DNA from: Moringa oleifera
Taxonomy: Eukaryota > Streptophyta > Magnoliopsida > Brassicales > Moringaceae
Assembly: GCA_021397835.1 (NCBI GenBank)
Contig: JAJFZO010000579.1
Span: forward strand, 2,061,001-2,125,000
Direction: 5' to 3'
DNA: 64,000 nucleotides
Made by a program: the position numbers and the translations under genes. The first letter of the stretch is position 1; each line of letters opens with the position of its first letter. Positions 37,255 to 49,970 of this stretch are shown one piece after another. The notes under the pieces were generated by a model. It had not been told where the DNA came from, made no database searches, and saw nothing but the letters and a program-made list of their open reading frames with translations.

Positions 37255-38059
37255 ATCAGAGTATGTTTCATGCTCCATAGATTTCCATCAGTTTATGTAA
37301 AATACAGATCACAAGGTGCAATAGCAATGTGGTTTCAGGCAAAATACATAAATGAAATAGAAATTTTCTCATGATTTGATTTTGTGCTGAATTTTTTGAT
37401 AATAAAAATAAAATCAAATTAAGCCGAGTTATAATTTTTTCAAAAGTTCATATTATATACATATATGTAATTATCTGTTGCTGGATGAAGTTGTCATTTT
37501 TATGTTTTTAAGACAAAAAAGCCTTTGTCTCAATGAGTTACCCAAAGAAAACCAGAACAGACAGACAAACAATGTTTGTGTGTGATTGAGCGAGGTTTTT
37601 GCCATTACAGAACCATCAAAGAAAATGGGATTCTAATTCTGGTGCCTGGCACTTATGTAAGAGAATCAAAATGCAGTAACAGGCTAGAATCAGACATTTG
37701 AGATGCCCTACCTATTTGAGATCTTTTTAATCACCATGCACTTGTTTTTTTTTTTCCTTCTTAAGTGTTCAAATCTCTCTGATATGTTTAGGTATATCTA
37801 TAATTATGATTTGAGAGAAATCTTAGTTGTGATTGCATATCTATTATCATGTCTTTTTATAGGAACCATCAACAAAATATTGAATAATAAATATGATGAA
37901 TTTTGATATCATTTATCGATTATTAAAATATTTAATATAAAAATTAATATATATTTGGTGAAGATCCCAACGGGCAGAGATAGTTTTTTTTTTTTTTCCA
38001 AAGCCCAAGCCCAAACTTATATAAATCAGAACTTTCTTCAAGTGGAATTGAGTTAGAAA

Positions 38060-38725
38060 CTTACACCAACTCCAATCTTACACATCAAATTTAACACAGT
38101 TTTAACGTTATATTTTTTTAAAAAATATTTTAAATATTAAATTTTATACATCTTCAACTTATACACATCATATTAGTATTGTAAATATTATTTCAATAAT
38201 ATTAAATAATAATTATTAATAAATAATATTTATAATATTAATTAATTTAATTTAAATAATAAAATAATTAATTTAACTTTAAAATATAATTAATTTATTA
38301 TTATTAAAGTGTTTTAGTTTTAATTGAGTTTATGTTAGTAATTATTAATGTGTTGTTATGTTTATTAGAATATGTTTTTAATTGAATAAATTTTATTTTT
38401 ATGAAATTCATTCAAAGTTTAAATTATATCATAACTTGTTTCATTATACATTTTTTAAATAATAATTTAATACATGTATTGTATTATTATTAATTAAATA
38501 TTATTAATAATTTAAATAAATTAAATTATATATTGAATATTAGTTTTGTTTTGAAGTTTTTGATAATAGTATTTTTAATAATGTAATTTTTTATAATAAT
38601 ATGATGTGTATATTGAATTATTTATTTAAATTATATTTAATATAAAAATTTTAAAAGGTTATTAATATAATAAAATTAAGAAAAATACAATAATGCAGCA
38701 TGATAACAATGCCATTTTGATAATA
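38060..38725. mobile_element. AT-rich non-autonomous (MITE-like) element of the Harbinger group
   Basis: This begins near CCAACTCCAATCTTACACATC and ends near ACAATAATGCAGCATG. Left and right thirds match the flanks of the Harbinger relic at 28970-32300 in the same order, while the coding middle is missing. This is the pattern expected of a deletion derivative mobilised by a related transposase. Exact ends and the target-site duplication were not determined. Confidence 0.45.
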
Positions 38726-41230
38726 ATTTTTTTTAAAAAAAAAAAAAAAAAAACAGAGCCCACAAAGAGGAAAATTTGAAAAAAGGTTTCAGAAGGATTC
38801 TCTCCAGGCGGCCACTAAGTTACACTGAGAAAACAAATGTGCTAAACCAAGATAAGCGAAAGAGGATAAGCGTTGCGTCCATAGTTAGATAATGAGTTCA
38901 AATGGTAATGATTTTTGAGCAGAGACAATATAAAAGGGAAAAAAAATAAAAACAAAATAAAAAAGGAAGCTTTTTCTTTTTATAAATAATTTTCCTTTTT
39001 TTATTTATCAATATTTTATATTTATTTAAAATTTATATTTTAATTAAAATTTTAATATAAATCTATATTTATAATTTTTTATTAAAATTAATAATTTTAT
39101 ACATACAAATGATATGCATGTAATTTTTATTTATCTTTTAATATTATAAAAATAAATAAAATATTTTTTCATTAAACTTAATAAGAATATATAAAATATA
39201 AATATTTATAAAAATAAAAGTAATATAGATTTTATTTGTTTTGAGAGTATTTAAAAAAACATTAAGATCAATTACACAAGTAAAAATTACATATACATTT
39301 TGTGCATATACAAAATCATTAATATTAATAAAAATTATAAATAAAAGTTTTCTATTAAAAATTTAATAAAAATAATAAATTTAAAATAAATACAATTTCT
39401 TTTTTTTTTCAGTTTTAATTTAACATGATGAATAAAAAACAAGTCTTTGTGATATAATTATTTTTTTATTTTTAAAAACATAAATTAAACAAAGTAAATT
39501 TTTTTTAAAAAAATCAAATTCTTCATAGGTAGATTAAGTAAAATTCTTAAAAAATACAATTTTTTAAGCTTTAATTTAAAATCATGAATAAAATACAAGT
39601 TTTATGATAAAATTGATTTTTTATTTTAAAAAATACAAATTAAACAAAATAATTTGGATAAAGAAAAATCAAATTCTTAATAGGTACATTAAGTAAGATT
39701 CTTAAAAAATCAGATTTTATAAAAATCTATGGTCTTATAGATTATTAAGAAGTCCTTTGATTGATTGAATTGTATATCACATAGATAAACTGTTAGATAT
39801 TTTATTATGTGATCCACGGGATTTGTTAATTATTATTATTGAAAATATTAAATAATTATATTTTTATTTAAGAGATGATTATAAAAATAATTATAATTAA
39901 ATAATTTTAACATTTTAAATTTATTAAACTATTTAAAGAGATAGGATTTAGATTAAGCTTATCTTGGTGGAAGATAAGTATAATTTTTTTTTTTTTTTTA
40001 TAATCTTGATCTTCTCTCCACCCATCATAAATATCATTCTCTTGGTGAAGAATGATGCCTAGAGAAAAAGGATTAAGAGAGAAAAATCAAGTACTTCAAT
40101 TATCAAGAAAAGCTTCAAGTGGTTGATCAAGGTATGCTTTTTTCATTAATTATTTTTATATAAAAGTCACAATGCTCTAAATTTAATCAAGATTATACGT
40201 GATTAATCTGAATAAATCTAAAGAGATTTAACATAAGCTTGTGCCTAGGAGATTATTGTCATCTGCACATTGTCTTTTGGTTCCACTTTGTTTCTCCTTT
40301 GTATTTGATAAATATATATTAGTTTCAACTATGTTTTTAATTTTGTATACTGGTCTTATGGTAAGAAGTTTTTTATTTTTATTTTATTTTTTTCATGTTA
40401 CTATACTTTGTCCAAACTGAGGATATTTTACAAGAAATTTTAGCGAATTTTCTTTTCTAACAAAAATTGATCTGACATGAAAGATTTCCTAATTTAGTAT
40501 GAGTAACAAAACTAAATAACTAAGTATGAAATACTTTTGTTATTATTGTATGAATAAATAAATTAAAATTTAAAATTTTGTGATAATTTGTTTGTCAAAA
40601 GATTTCTTTTTCCTCTGCAAATAAAATTCACAATTGCCTATTTTGCAACTATTTACACTGTAAAATTATGCTTTTAACCTCTTAGGTTCAATATAAAAAG
40701 TAAAAATTCCGTTTTAAATAAATATCATAAATTTTTTTGTTGGGAAAAACATAAATTTAAAATTAATTACATTAGAAAACTTATATTGTACTAAAAAAAT
40801 GATTAATTGTTGCAAAAATATAATTATTATGAAATTTCATATGTTAAATATCATGACTTTTAATTTTGGAAAAATTATTAGTTTTACATCAAAAAATATC
40901 AAAATATGTGTTTAATTTATGAAATTCTTTTAAATTTTATGTAAAATCTGAATAGTCGTTGGTAATTAATTTTGGATTTAGTTGTACTTGGAATCCCGAA
41001 GGTGGCCAGGTGCAGTTAACTACGTAAATAGTCTTAAACTTGCTCCATTTTTTTTTTTTAATAAATGGAACGAACCGTACAAGCTGCCCCTCACAACTGA
41101 AATGACTTATTTGACCTCTCTTTGGTGTCATACTGACTTCGGAAAAAAGTGCACGAAAAGATCCAAAAAGGTCTTCAAAGCAATAATTAAAAGCGCAAAA
41201 CAAACCTTTCAACACGTTATTGAATGCCCT
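38726..41230. other. AT-rich gene-free spacer
   Basis: A long poly-A run near 38730-38752 is followed by AT-rich sequence to about 40900. A weak internal repetition at 39400-39720 (AAACAAAATAA and TCAAATTCTT-type blocks appear twice) is the only structure seen. The overlapping frames at 40937-41335 are promoter sequence of the next gene. Confidence 0.5.
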
Positions 41231-41231
41231 C

Positions 41232-41237
41232 CACGTG
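41232..41237 (+). promoter_or_regulatory. G-box / ABRE-like element
   Basis: CACGTG within CCACGTGTCC, about 310 bases before the next ATG. bZIP and bHLH factors bind this core, and the flanks fit an ABA-response element. Function is inferred from sequence only. Confidence 0.45.
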
Positions 41238-41433
41238 TCCAATCTTATCCATTTCTCCACCCTTTTGTCAAGTGTGTCCGACTCTACGAATTTCCTTCTA
41301 ACATGCATCCATAAGTTGTACCTTGTTTCCTGCACACCATTTTAGGTTTTAAGTAGAAGTCTAAAAACTCTTCGGGACTCCCAACGTACAACTTCCGTTA
41401 AGCATTAATAAGGACATCGTTTGATGTCCAGAG

Positions 41434-41441
41434 GATAAAAA
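41434..41441 (+). promoter_or_regulatory. TATA-like box
   Basis: GATAAAAA about 107 bases before the start codon, followed by a TC-rich leader (41456-41540) typical of plant 5' UTRs. Confidence 0.45.
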
Positions 41442-41547
41442 CTGCAAGGCATATTCATTCTCTTTCTCCACTGCATCTCACTCCTCGCATTCTCTCTCTA
41501 AAAGGCGCCAACTCTCTCTCGTTCTCCCTGTCTACATTTCAGATACC

Positions 41548-41928
41548 ATGGCTACCCCTCTCACATTCTCGCTTTCCCCCACGATCCGGGCCTCCTCCGG
41601 CTCTGTCTCCTCAAAGAAACCAGACCCCAGCCGCAAGAAATCCGTTTCCTCCACCTGGTGGGGTCCTCTCTTCGGTTGGTCATCCGATCCGGATTACATC
41701 AACAGCGCAACAGCAAACGAGCCGCCTGCGGAAAGACCCGAATCGTCTGACCCGGATAGCGAGAACCGTCGATCCAGAACCCGGTTTTCACTTGGGTGTT
41801 TCACCGAAGAGAAGGCAAAGCAGCTTAGGAGGAAGACAATGGAGAACTCCGCGTTCCACGATATAATGTACCACTCGGCGATCGCGTCTCGTCTCGCCTC
41901 CGACACTTCGAGTTGGCCCGAGAAGTGA
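41548..41928 (+). CDS. small plant-specific protein, function unknown
   Basis: A single-exon frame of 126 residues with a promoter-like upstream region (G-box, TATA-like box, TC-rich leader) and much higher GC than its surroundings. The N-terminal half is Ser/Pro-rich with a WWGPLFGW patch (residues 37-44). The C-terminal half is basic and looks conserved: RFSLGCFTEEKAKQLRRKT followed by FHDIMYHSAIASRLASD. I associate this C-terminal motif with a family of short uncharacterised plant proteins. No signal peptide, membrane segment or catalytic motif is visible. I do not assign a function. The gene looks intact: its start follows a normal leader and there is no frame break. Confidence 0.8.
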   Translation: MATPLTFSLSPTIRASSGSVSSKKPDPSRKKSVSSTWWGPLFGWSSDPDYINSATANEPPAERPESSDPDSENRRSRTRFSLGCFTEEKAKQLRRKTMENSAFHDIMYHSAIASRLASDTSSWPEK

Positions 41929-43140
41929 AAACACTTTCAGGTCGGGTAAGGTTTATCGGTTATCCAGGTCGGTGTCTGTGTTTGCCTTTGCCTTGCAAAA
42001 TTTGTCGAAATGAAGCTTCCGAGGAGCTACTCCTCTTCCTTTGATCGTTTTTTCTTAAGCGAACTGCACCTATTGTTATGTTGAGGTTAAGAACAGTTTA
42101 CTGGAGTATTGTATTTGTTATCCACCGTTGGATCTATATGATTTCGTGATGGATCCGTGTTGTATTGTGATTTTTTTTTTTTTGCTATGAAAGGGCCCCA
42201 CAAGCTGGTCGCACTTTCCTATATTTTGAGGCGGCCGTATTGTTTATGGTCTGATGGTGTCAATGTGAGATTATTTGGGTGTGTCCGAGCTGAAATCAGA
42301 GTTTGATCTCTAGTGATCGTGATCACAACCATTTAAAACAATTTAAAGTTATTTGACGATTGTGATGTTAGGAAACATGGTGGATCCTTGTAAATAGTTT
42401 AGCGGTCCGGTTGAAATCTTCTTTGAGTCATGTTAACTTTATGTCTTCGAAGAGGACCGGCGATGATCTATTACTCGAATACTTTAATTTAAATATTTTA
42501 ATTATTTAAAAAATAAAATAAAAATTCCCTGTTAACTTTTTAACAATAAGGTCGGTCCAAGTGGTGGATGATGTGTAGAATGTTAGTTAGTGGGCACAAT
42601 GTGCTGTAAATTTATGAAAACAATTCCATATAGATAATATGTAAGCCATAAGTGCAATTAAACAATAATATACCAAAAACAATTAGGGAATTTTTTAAAT
42701 AAAAAATTGAAGTAATTAATTATATATTTAGATAATAAATGATAAACAAAGATTCCTGATCAGAGACGCAAGAACCCAAGATTCGAAGATATCACATTGG
42801 TAATGGCTCCTGTTTCTAGCCCACAGAAAACCAAAACATGAGGCAGTATTCTCAATTGAAAATTTGATTTACCATTTAATGCTCAGATGGACAGGTGCAA
42901 AAGAATAATAACGTGAGTCTTGTTTATAATACGCAATTAATAAAATGAATATTTACATTTTTTTAATATAATAAATTATATTTATTTTTTATTGAGTAAA
43001 ATTTATTTAAAATTTTAAGTTTCACTTTTAATAATACTTTGATTTTCAAAACATATTTATATAAATTTTAATAAATTGATTTTGTTGGATAATTAAATCT
43101 TATTAAAAAAATTAATAAAATCAAACTTTCAAATAAAATT
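41929..43140. other. 3' region of the small gene, then spacer with a repeat-unit trace
   Basis: 3' UTR-like sequence to about 42260. At 42360-42400 the words TGTGATGTTAGGAAACAT and GATCCTTGTAAATAGT match text in the duplicated units at 51245 and 57957. The duplication family therefore starts here. No coding signal. Confidence 0.5.
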
Positions 43141-43149
43141 CTCTCTATA

Positions 43150-46100
43150 AGGTATCAAGCAAATATAAAATCAACTTTACATGTTTGATGCAAAAACAGA
43201 AATTAATTATATCCATCAAAAATATCAAATTCACTATAAAACTCTAATGCATACAAACACTTGCGCTCTTCGTCGATCTCTTTGTGGTTGGATGGAATTG
43301 AAAATTAAATGATATATGTCTCTTATTTTAAGCAAGAGAACGCTTCCCAGTTTCAGGTGAACATTCTTTTTCTTTGATTTGCCCACTAGTGGCTTTACTG
43401 TGAAGAACACATATTCTGGTCTTCAAAAGGCATTATTATTCATAAATCATCTTCCTAACCCATGTGTGTTGTTTGTTAGATGTGCAGTTCTGAGTATTGG
43501 GTAGGTGTTAAGATCAAAGAAGCTGCAGTGAAATTCTCTATTCCTTGCAAGAGTCAAAAGAGCAAGGAACAATAAGTTTCAGTACAAAGCTTAGCCTAAG
43601 ATGGCTATCTCCAAAAACACCAAACTTCTTTGCAACACCAATTGGAAATTGCCGATAAAACTTCATTTATACTGTTTGGCTTGAAAAGTCAAGGACAATT
43701 GGCAACAAATATAATGTTTGAACAATTCAGAATAACAAGATTCATCATAGTACCAAAATAATATATAAATTATCCATACATAATCAAATTACCTATAACA
43801 AAAAGATCTTATGTGTAAGAAAAGCAAAATAATATGATTTGAGAAATGGTTAGACATGCGAACAAAACCCCACATAGGTAAGATATGAAAAAAGTAATAA
43901 ATTTATAAAAGATTAAGTTATATTTAACTATCGAGATGAAATCTAACTTAAAGAATCATCTCTAAGTAAATAAAATATCAACTTTACAAATTTGATGCAT
44001 AAATAACTTACGTCACCTGAAAATCAAATTCTCTATAAGATTCTTATAAAACTATAACGCTTAGCCACACAGAAAAAAAGAGAGATGCCTGGAACCAGTG
44101 AGTTTAGGCATTCCTTTTTTGTTCTAAGAAAAGCAGAACCATTTGGCATTATCACTTGCTATTTTTTCAACCGAATGCAAGATCCTAACTAAGAAAGGAA
44201 CAAATTTTTGCGAAAACATCAAATCCTGCTTCAATCAAAAGACTTTATGCTAGACTTATATAATTCCACCACCCCTGCCCCCCTCCTTTTTTTTTTTCTT
44301 TTCTATATTGCTTGGATTATCCTTATTTCTTTAATTAATATCATTTAGTAAAATTTAAAGTGATCTTATTCTTTTTCACACCTTCAACATAAATGTCTCT
44401 AATCATGTCCTAAATTAAAAAACCTTAAAGAGTTTCCATTTTATTTAAAATTATGACTTAGAAATTCAAAGCAAACACACATGCACCAAAAAAAAAATAC
44501 TGTAGCTACAAGATGTTCTATATAACGATTAATATTCTATGTGTTCATGAATCATATTTTTCATTCTTTGATAAATAAGATGAAGATGGAGATGGCTTCC
44601 CAACCCCACTGCCTCATAAATTTACATCTTTCATTAAATATATACTATAGATTATAAAGCATCTTCCGGGAATGTACACAAGGATTAAAAACAAGAAAAA
44701 ATAGAATGTACAATGACTCGAATCCAAATTCCTAAGATACAACTGATACCCAACTAAAATCAGTGGAGCAATCCGGTTTCTCAGTCATCCGATTCTGATC
44801 TTTGATGCCAAAATGGCTGAGTCAAGAGCTGTGAGTTCAAATAGAATGTACAATAAGTCCATCAATTAAGCTTCAGAATTCGTAGGATATGCACAATCCG
44901 GCAGTCTCGACCGTCCCCAAAAAAATACAGCACATTAAGGTGACCCATCAGGTTTCAAAATACTTAATATTTGTTAATTCACGATGATGCCTTATTGTTA
45001 TAAGTTAATTCACAATAATGTTGCATTTGTCTCTCACATGGACAAAAGCTTCATCTCCATCCTTCATCAAAATCATGTAAGAGGTCTTGAATTTAGAACA
45101 AAAGACGGGGACGGGATCGGTTTTGTGCCCTCTCCTTCAAGGTTCGTAGTCTTAAACAGGTGATGCACGCATGATAAGTCTCAGATTGATTTTCTAACTG
45201 GATTTCAGAGAAGTAACTCCCAGTCTTAAAGAAGGATAAGTGGTTTTGAAATTCACACAGGCATGCAGCAATGACAGGATTAGATCGTGCTACCACCGAG
45301 TTGTCATGAGGGGAAACGAAGCAAGGTATGCACTCGGCTTCTGTTCATTCCGTGTCCGTGATGGCATAATAGAGACACCAAAGGAGCCGGTTGGTAAGGA
45401 ACACACCGTATAAACCATTTGAACATGCTGGACTCCCGCGATTCTACGACACAAAAATAGATGCAAAGAACAAAGCAGAACACAGCATGGTGAAAGTGTT
45501 CTGTGGCTTTTAGGATCTTCATTTGGTCAAATAAATCTTTATGGACTACTAATATATCGAAATTAATTTGATGCAATAATTAAAGCACCAAATAACATCC
45601 ATAAATATTTATCCGAAAAACAATGCAAATATTGCTCTAAATTTGTTAGAAAATAAAACAAATCATGATTTATGCATCATATGTTACACATAAATATTTT
45701 TAAATCATTTAAGTTCAATATTTTAAAATTTATTAACAAATAATTTATTTCAATTTACATGTAGAATATGTAAATTATGACAAATATTTTAATTGTTAAT
45801 ATCTTACAACATTCAATTGTTTTACTACTATTTGATTAACTTAAATTTTTAAAAATAAGAACTAACATTGAAGTCTAAAATTTGCTAAATACAACACAAA
45901 ATTGATCTAACTATATTCTCTAATTTTAAAATAGCATGTCACGATCTCCAATTATTTTATCAATTAATAAGCTAAATTTATAATACTACAAACTATTTTT
46001 CTAAGTACAACATGATATTAATCTAAATTTAATTCTTAATTTTAATTGAAGTTTCAACATTATACCAATTCATTAACTAATTTATAATAACTAATTTTAG

Positions 46101-47770
46101 ATTTAAAATTACCCAAATACAATATAAATTCATATTAAAAGTTAAAAACAGTAAATAAATTTATAAAATTATGATGCTTACCTCAATTTTGATTCTCGAA
46201 ATTAGCTTCCAATTCTATCTTCTTCTAAAAGAATAAATTTAATTTAATTAATAATACCATAAATATTTTTAATCTATTTTTTAAAAAATTAAAAAGGTGA
46301 TAATCAACTATTATCTCAAACATGATGAAATCAACTTACCTGAATATAATGTATATTTCAATTAAACAAAACCTATGAAAAAAAGATATTTTCCTATATA
46401 GAGAAATGTGAGATATTGAAGTATTGCAAATGGACATGTGTTTTTCTTTTAAAAAAAACAAAGGTACAATTGTGGAGCTCAACAAAGTAGAAGACCTGAT
46501 TTTCAATGACTCTTCGAGAGAACATAAGAAAAACTCGATAACAACAGGCAGTGTGATTGTGGGTCTCAGTTTTCCTCGCCAAGAAACAAGTGAATGGGCC
46601 GATTGCAACTGCATGTGCAAAGATTTGCCTGCAAACCTAGAGTCCATGGCCAACCTTGATGTAGTGTTTAGATTTGCACAAGAACCATAACCAAAAACAA
46701 CCTTGCATCTTTCTTGAATGATACCCTACCCTTTTCTTCCTCTTCTTTTCTTTACAGAAAGATATTGTGATACTGTTAAAAGAAGATAAAAAAGGATAAA
46801 AGGTGATGAAAACACCATAGAGATTTCATCACCTTCTTGATGAAACGACATCTTCTTGATGCATCGATCACCATTCATCCTTTCTTAACTTTTTTTTAAC
46901 ACTATTAGAAAAGAAGAGGAAGGTGACCATTCTTGACTATGATTCTCGTGCAAATCTACCATGAAATCATTACATCAAATTTGCCATGGACTCAGGCATG
47001 AAACCTCTCAACATGGTCGTTTATAGGCAAATCTTTGCACCCTTGAAATCTCCCATTCGCTTATTTCTTGAAAAGGAAAACGAGACCCACAATCGTACTA
47101 CTTGTTTTTTCGAGATTTTCCTATGTTCCTAATATCGACTAGAATATCAACTAGTTGGCTAGAGGAAAAGGAAGGCAGAAGTAGAAGGAGTTTTTGTGTT
47201 TGTATGAAATATATCTTTTTAATTATTTTTATCTTTGGACTAAAAGTTTGTTGAAAAATAATTAAATTTGAAAATAAAACAAAAAATTGTGATAAGATAT
47301 AATCTCTTCTTATCACATGTCTATCCAAATTATATATAAAATGTGAGATGTGACATGTCAAGGAGTAATTCATTTTTCAAAAGAAGAGATAAACTCATGT
47401 GATGCATCTTGGTTAATTGATCATCAACTCTGGATTAGATAATATTTTTTTAATTAATTAATTTATTTATTTTAAAAAGATATATTTATATAAAAAAATT
47501 TGATCAATGTAACATTGAATCTTTGTTCTAACCATCCGATTCTTCTTTAGGCCTTCCAATTCGCACAAACCATGTCTTCGGCTTGATCACCAGATATGAC
47601 ATCTCACGGCCATATGGTACCACTCACCTCAATATCCACATGATCATCCTACATGACGGATCTTATACCTTTCCTGCCTATATATGAAGGCTCCTCACCT
47701 CTCAGTTTACAACACATGTAGGAGTTCTTGTATACACAAATGACACATATTAGGATGTTGATTGTTAAAG
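43150..47770 (+). repeat. duplicated unit 1
   Basis: Member of a four-copy direct-repeat family. Shared landmarks are the block around CTTCATTTATACTGTTTGGC (near 43662), the AGAAATTCAAAGCAAACACAC block (44460) and the GATGAAGATGGAGATGG block (44580). A second part (46470-47770) matches 52860-54250. No NAC copy is present in this unit. Confidence 0.6.
46476..46690 (+). pseudogene. short conserved open frame of unknown origin, copy in unit 1
   Basis: The frame ends in RFAQEP and contains ELNKVEDLI, REHKKNSITTGSVIVGLSFP and SEWADCNCMCKDLP. The same frame with in-frame size differences occurs at 52862-53104, ending at the equivalent stop. I do not recognise the protein. The antisense frame is also open in both copies, so the coding strand is not certain. 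It is probably a fragment of a gene's last exon copied with the unit. Confidence 0.35.
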
Positions 47771-47963
47771 AGGTCTTTTCACCTCTTAACAATCAACATC
47801 AGTATACTATGGGCTTTCTTCACAGTTTCTTGAACTATCGAAACATCAGTCACTCAATAGAAATCTTATACCTTCAGTTTCTTTGAATTATTGAAAAATG
47901 GTTTCTATTCACAGTTTCTTGCAAAAATCCTTAGTGAACTCTAATCTCAAATTTCCTTCCCTT

Positions 47964-47994
<31 letters not shown>

Positions 47995-47995
47995 A
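47964..47995. repeat. (AT)n(GT)n microsatellite
   Basis: A run of alternating TA followed by alternating GT. A similar compound array lies at 57602-57635. Confidence 0.85.
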
Positions 47996-48142
47996 TGTTC
48001 TCTTTCTGAATTTTCCATTTCGATGGAATTTGGTCTATGATCAAGCTGCCTGACGAGGCTCCGTTTCGAATTTGGTTAGAGGTTTTCTTAATTTTTATCT
48101 CCCTTCCCTCCAGAAAGATTTTGCATTTAGAATTTCAATTGT

Positions 48143-48610
48143 GGTTGCATTGGAGGCTTTGATGGAGCTATGCGACATCAAATTGCAATACTTGAGGCAA
48201 TTCTCGGAGAAGCTGGCATGGATTTATGGGCGGTGGCACGGATCCTCTCCCGGGCCCTGATACGACTGAGAACTGGGCCAAATTCGTTGTGCTTGAGTTC
48301 ATTCGGGCAGTTTCGACGTGCTTTCACACCTTGTTCCAGTCGTAGTCATTCTCCAACACCATTGCCTCTTTCTTCTTCGATTTGTTAGGGTATGTATCGA
48401 AATCTGTTGATCTCTCACTCGATTTCACCACTCAGATTGTTGGATTTGTGGATGAGGTCATTACTAGGCCTGGTTAACAACGAGAACAACAATAAGGATT
48501 TGACAATTTCAAGGGTTTTTTTGTTGGCATTGTTGGAGAACTTCCGACCAATTTTGCCTTCAAGTGCAGACAAGCTGATCACTCTCCTTCCTGGTCACTT
48601 CATGATGATC
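48143..48610 (+). pseudogene. fragment of phosphatidylinositol 4-kinase alpha, N-terminus
   Basis: Across shifting + frames the segment reads EALMELCDIK, QFSEKLAWIYGRW, then FVVLEFIRAVSTCFHTLFQ, IASFFFDLLGYVSKSVDLS, DFTTQIVGFVDEVI, ENNNKDLTISRVFLLALLEN and FRPILPSSADKLITLL. This follows in order the opening of plant PI4K-alpha (EALxELCDLIA.NP.QFSEKLAWICGRCP ... VVLEFLR.IP.SF ... PILPSDADKLVTML), although the poly-Ser/repeat part between is shortened. Stops and frame changes show that it is not functional. The real kinase is about 2000 residues and its catalytic domain is absent here. The family is identified from memory, without alignment. Confidence 0.65.
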
Positions 48611-49115
48611 CAGAGCTGGGCAATCTTGGGCCGTTTTGAGAAGGCCGAACTCATGTTGTGTGATGGCATGTAGCATGACTTGCATCTATAATGGGATAAC
48701 TAGAAATTGACTTTTGTTTCTGAAACTTTCCTTATAATTATCTTTTTAAAATCTGATCCATTTGGATGGCGTGACATCATAAGAGCACCCCTTGGATGAT
48801 GCTATTGCCATATCTTATAAATTATTTATTTGATGCTCCTCTGCAACAAATTAAAATTTTCTTTTCTCTGAGGTTTCCACGAATCTATTTCCCACCATAT
48901 TCTATTACATTGTCATCTTTTAATTTGTCTTTTTAATGACCTCTATGTCAATTAATATATCTCTGTTGCCAAGAGACCATTAGCTAAGAGCAGTATCTCC
49001 TCTCTCTTCAATCTCCAGAGAAAAAAAAAAAAACATATAAATATCAATGTGCCTCTATACAGACATATAAGTTATAAATTAATGTCATGACGGTATGATA
49101 TAAATTTTCCACTGT

Positions 49116-49250
49116 GAGCCTCGGGCCAAGGCTAATAAAGTTCCCATTGTTAATTTCTCTGACCAAAAGTTGGAGCCCGGCAAGAATTCATGGCTCACAG
49201 CTTGCGATGCAGTCCCTAATGCCCTTATTGCATTAGAAGAAGCAGGTTGG
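49116..49250 (+). pseudogene. fragment of a 2-oxoglutarate/Fe(II) dioxygenase (AOP-type) N-terminus
   Basis: One open stretch reads KVPIVNFSDQKLEPGKNSW, then LTACDAVPNALIALEEAGW. This fits the DIOX_N opening of AOP-like dioxygenases (K.PV.DFS...LKPG...W...C..VR.ALEEYGCF). It lacks the metal-binding HxD...H and the 2OG-binding Arg. It sits at the left edge of duplicated unit 2. The match is short, so the subfamily is uncertain. Confidence 0.5.
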
Positions 49251-49837
49251 CTTAAATCGACCTGATAAAACTTCATTTATACCGTTTGGCTTGAAAACTC
49301 AAGGACAATTGGAAACAAACTTAATGTTTGAATGATTCAGATCAGTAACAAGATTCATTGTAATGCTAAAATAATATATAAACCATATATAATCAAATTA
49401 CCAATGCCAAAAAGATTTTATTTGTAACAAAAGCAAAAAAAAAAAAAAAAAAAAGTGCTTTGAGAAATGGTTGGATATGTGGATAAAATCCCACATAGAT
49501 AAAATATGAAAAAGATAATATATTTATAAAAGATTAAGTTATATTAAAATTTTGAAATGAAGTCTAACTTTAAAAAGAATCATCTCTTAAATAAATGAAG
49601 TGTTAACTTTACAAATTCGATGCAAAAAATAAGAAGAAGACCATTACCGTCGCTTCAAATGGCTCTAAACAACCCATCAAAACATACAAATCTGACAGAC
49701 AATGCTTCTAATGGCTCTAAATAACCCATCAAAACATATAAATCTGACAACAACCCATCAAAACATAATAAATCTGACAGACAGAGCAAATGAGACGATG
49801 ATGGCACCACCAAAGGCATCATCAAACAAAACAGCTC

Positions 49838-49970
49838 CTTCTCTTAACCTTTGACATCAGAACCATTTTTACCACAAAAGTTTCTGCTTCATGGGTTGGT
49901 TCACCTTCTCTTAACCTTTGACATCAGAACCATTTTTACCACAAAAGTTTCTGCTTCATGGGTTGGTTCA
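49838..49970 (+). repeat. 67-bp perfect or near-perfect tandem duplication
   Basis: The block beginning CTTCTCTTAACCTTTGACAT at 49838 recurs without visible change at 49905. Unit 3 has a single diverged copy at about 56128. The duplication therefore arose after units 2 and 3 separated. Confidence 0.9.

Noticed and set aside
40937..41335. 132- and 110-residue frames on opposite strands
   Set aside because: Mutually antisense, no domain, located in the promoter of the small gene at 41548.
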